Assembly: GCA_905234305.1 (NCBI GenBank)
Contig: CAJOHT010000144.1
Coordinates: 1 to 5,554 of the forward strand
From: an uncultured Ruminococcus sp.
GTDB lineage: Bacteria > Bacillota > Clostridia > Oscillospirales > Acutalibacteraceae
Direction of reading: 5' to 3'
Length of the DNA stretch: 5,554 bases
Part shown: positions 5,141 through 5,554 of the stretch, piece after piece
Layout: every line of letters begins with the position of its first letter
Numbering within the stretch: position 1 is the stretch's first letter
Notes under the pieces: generated by a model
Databases searched by the model: none
What the model was told of the DNA's origin: nothing
What the model saw: only the letters and a program-made list of their open reading frames with translations
Position numbers and translations under genes: made by a program

Positions 5141-5554
5141 TCACACAGGATAAACCTTATTCGCCTTATCGCCAAAATCCGAGTTGATACCTGCTTTAGC
5201 CTCACGCCGTTTCTCGAAGAACTTCGTAGCAACCTCGGGGAACTGAGCGTAGGAAAGCACGTCCTCATCCTGCTCAATATACTGCGGGATTTCCGCTCTG
5301 AGCTTCTCAAGCTCAGGCTCTAATAAGTCCGCGGGGCGGCAGGTAATCGGCTCCTCGTCGCCGATAATCTGCTTTCTGAACTCAGGGTCGATAGGCATCG
5401 GAGTCGTGCCATACTTACCTTCGATAATACCCTTAAATTCCTTAGTCACCATCTTATAACGCTCGCCCGCGATTACGTTGAACACCGCCTGAGTGCCGAC
5501 AATCTGGGATGTCGGAGTAACGAGCGGCGGATAACCCGCGTCCTTACGAACACG
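5141..5554 (-). CDS. Oxaloacetate decarboxylase alpha / pyruvate carboxylase subunit B carboxyltransferase (partial, C-terminal end)
   Basis: These 137 residues are the C-terminal end of a biotin-dependent carboxyltransferase (PYC_OADA type), which exchanges a carboxyl group between carboxybiotin and pyruvate/oxaloacetate. The frame is open at the right edge and begins RVRKDAGYPPLVTPTSQIVG, the conserved signature of this domain, followed by TQAVFNVIAGERYKMV. Further on are EGKYGTTPMPIDPEF and CRPADLLEPELEKLRAE, both typical of clostridial oxaloacetate decarboxylase alpha subunits. A GTG at 5483-5485 could be mistaken for a start but lies inside this conserved sequence. The protein ends KVYPV with no biotinyl (AMKM) domain, so the biotin carrier must be a separate polypeptide. 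The remaining roughly 330 residues lie beyond base 5554. The subunit could belong to a Na+-pumping decarboxylase, a pyruvate carboxylase or a transcarboxylase, and this fragment does not decide among them. Confidence 0.9.
   Translation of the reverse strand, partial: RVRKDAGYPPLVTPTSQIVGTQAVFNVIAGERYKMVTKEFKGIIEGKYGTTPMPIDPEFRKQIIGDEEPITCRPADLLEPELEKLRAEIPQYIEQDEDVLSYAQFPEVATKFFEKRREAKAGINSDFGDKANKVYPV

Noticed and set aside
5035..5310. Minus-strand open frame crossing the terminator and the carboxylase end
   Set aside because: It spans a perfect terminator hairpin and overlaps two conserved genes; its arginine/serine-rich text is typical of a shadow frame.

Overview
The window looks like chromosomal DNA from a Gram-positive anaerobe of the class Clostridia, probably a Ruminococcus-like gut bacterium. 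The evidence is a lipobox-bearing solute-binding protein, strong AGGAGG-type ribosome binding sites, Firmicutes families such as TmcAL/YlbM and DUF378, acetate kinase, a biotin-dependent carboxylase subunit without a fused biotin domain, and moderate-to-low GC. The genus is an inference from protein flavour, not proven here.

Layout. Positions 1-719 (minus) hold the N-terminal 239 residues of a polar amino acid ABC transporter substrate-binding lipoprotein, with a good promoter just upstream. Positions 720-1111 are non-coding and contain two 89-bp direct repeats at a 101-bp period plus a short heptamer repeat. Positions 1112-2323 (plus) hold a divergent Lgt-family membrane protein and a small zinc-finger-like membrane protein, probably co-transcribed. 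A hairpin follows whose 3' arm contains the ribosome binding site of the next gene, a 74-residue DUF378 membrane protein (2403-2627), which ends at a clear terminator. Acetate kinase (2668-3860, minus) and the tRNA-modifying acetate ligase TmcAL (3967-5104, plus) are divergently transcribed from promoters placed back to back. A perfect 10-bp hairpin (5107-5130) separates TmcAL from the convergent C-terminal end of an oxaloacetate decarboxylase/pyruvate carboxylase-type carboxyltransferase (5141-5554, minus, open at the right edge).

Functional links. AckA interconverts acetate and acetyl phosphate, and TmcAL uses acetate plus ATP to acetylate elongator tRNA-Met, so the divergent pair shares the metabolite acetate. 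The carboxylase subunit acts on the nearby pyruvate/oxaloacetate node. The transporter lipoprotein is the kind of substrate that Lgt enzymes lipidate, although the Lgt homologue here has lost several canonical catalytic-motif residues.

The most notable points are these. Both members of the acetate-linked pair are frame-disrupted: ackA by a net loss of one base modulo 3, probably a deletion of about 13 nt near 2917-2921, and tmcAL by what looks like one extra T in a T5 run at 4649-4653. The window also has the promoter arrangement between that pair, the hairpin that could sequester a ribosome binding site, and the atypical Lgt. I found no convincing wholly new system, CRISPR array, tRNA/rRNA or insertion sequence.
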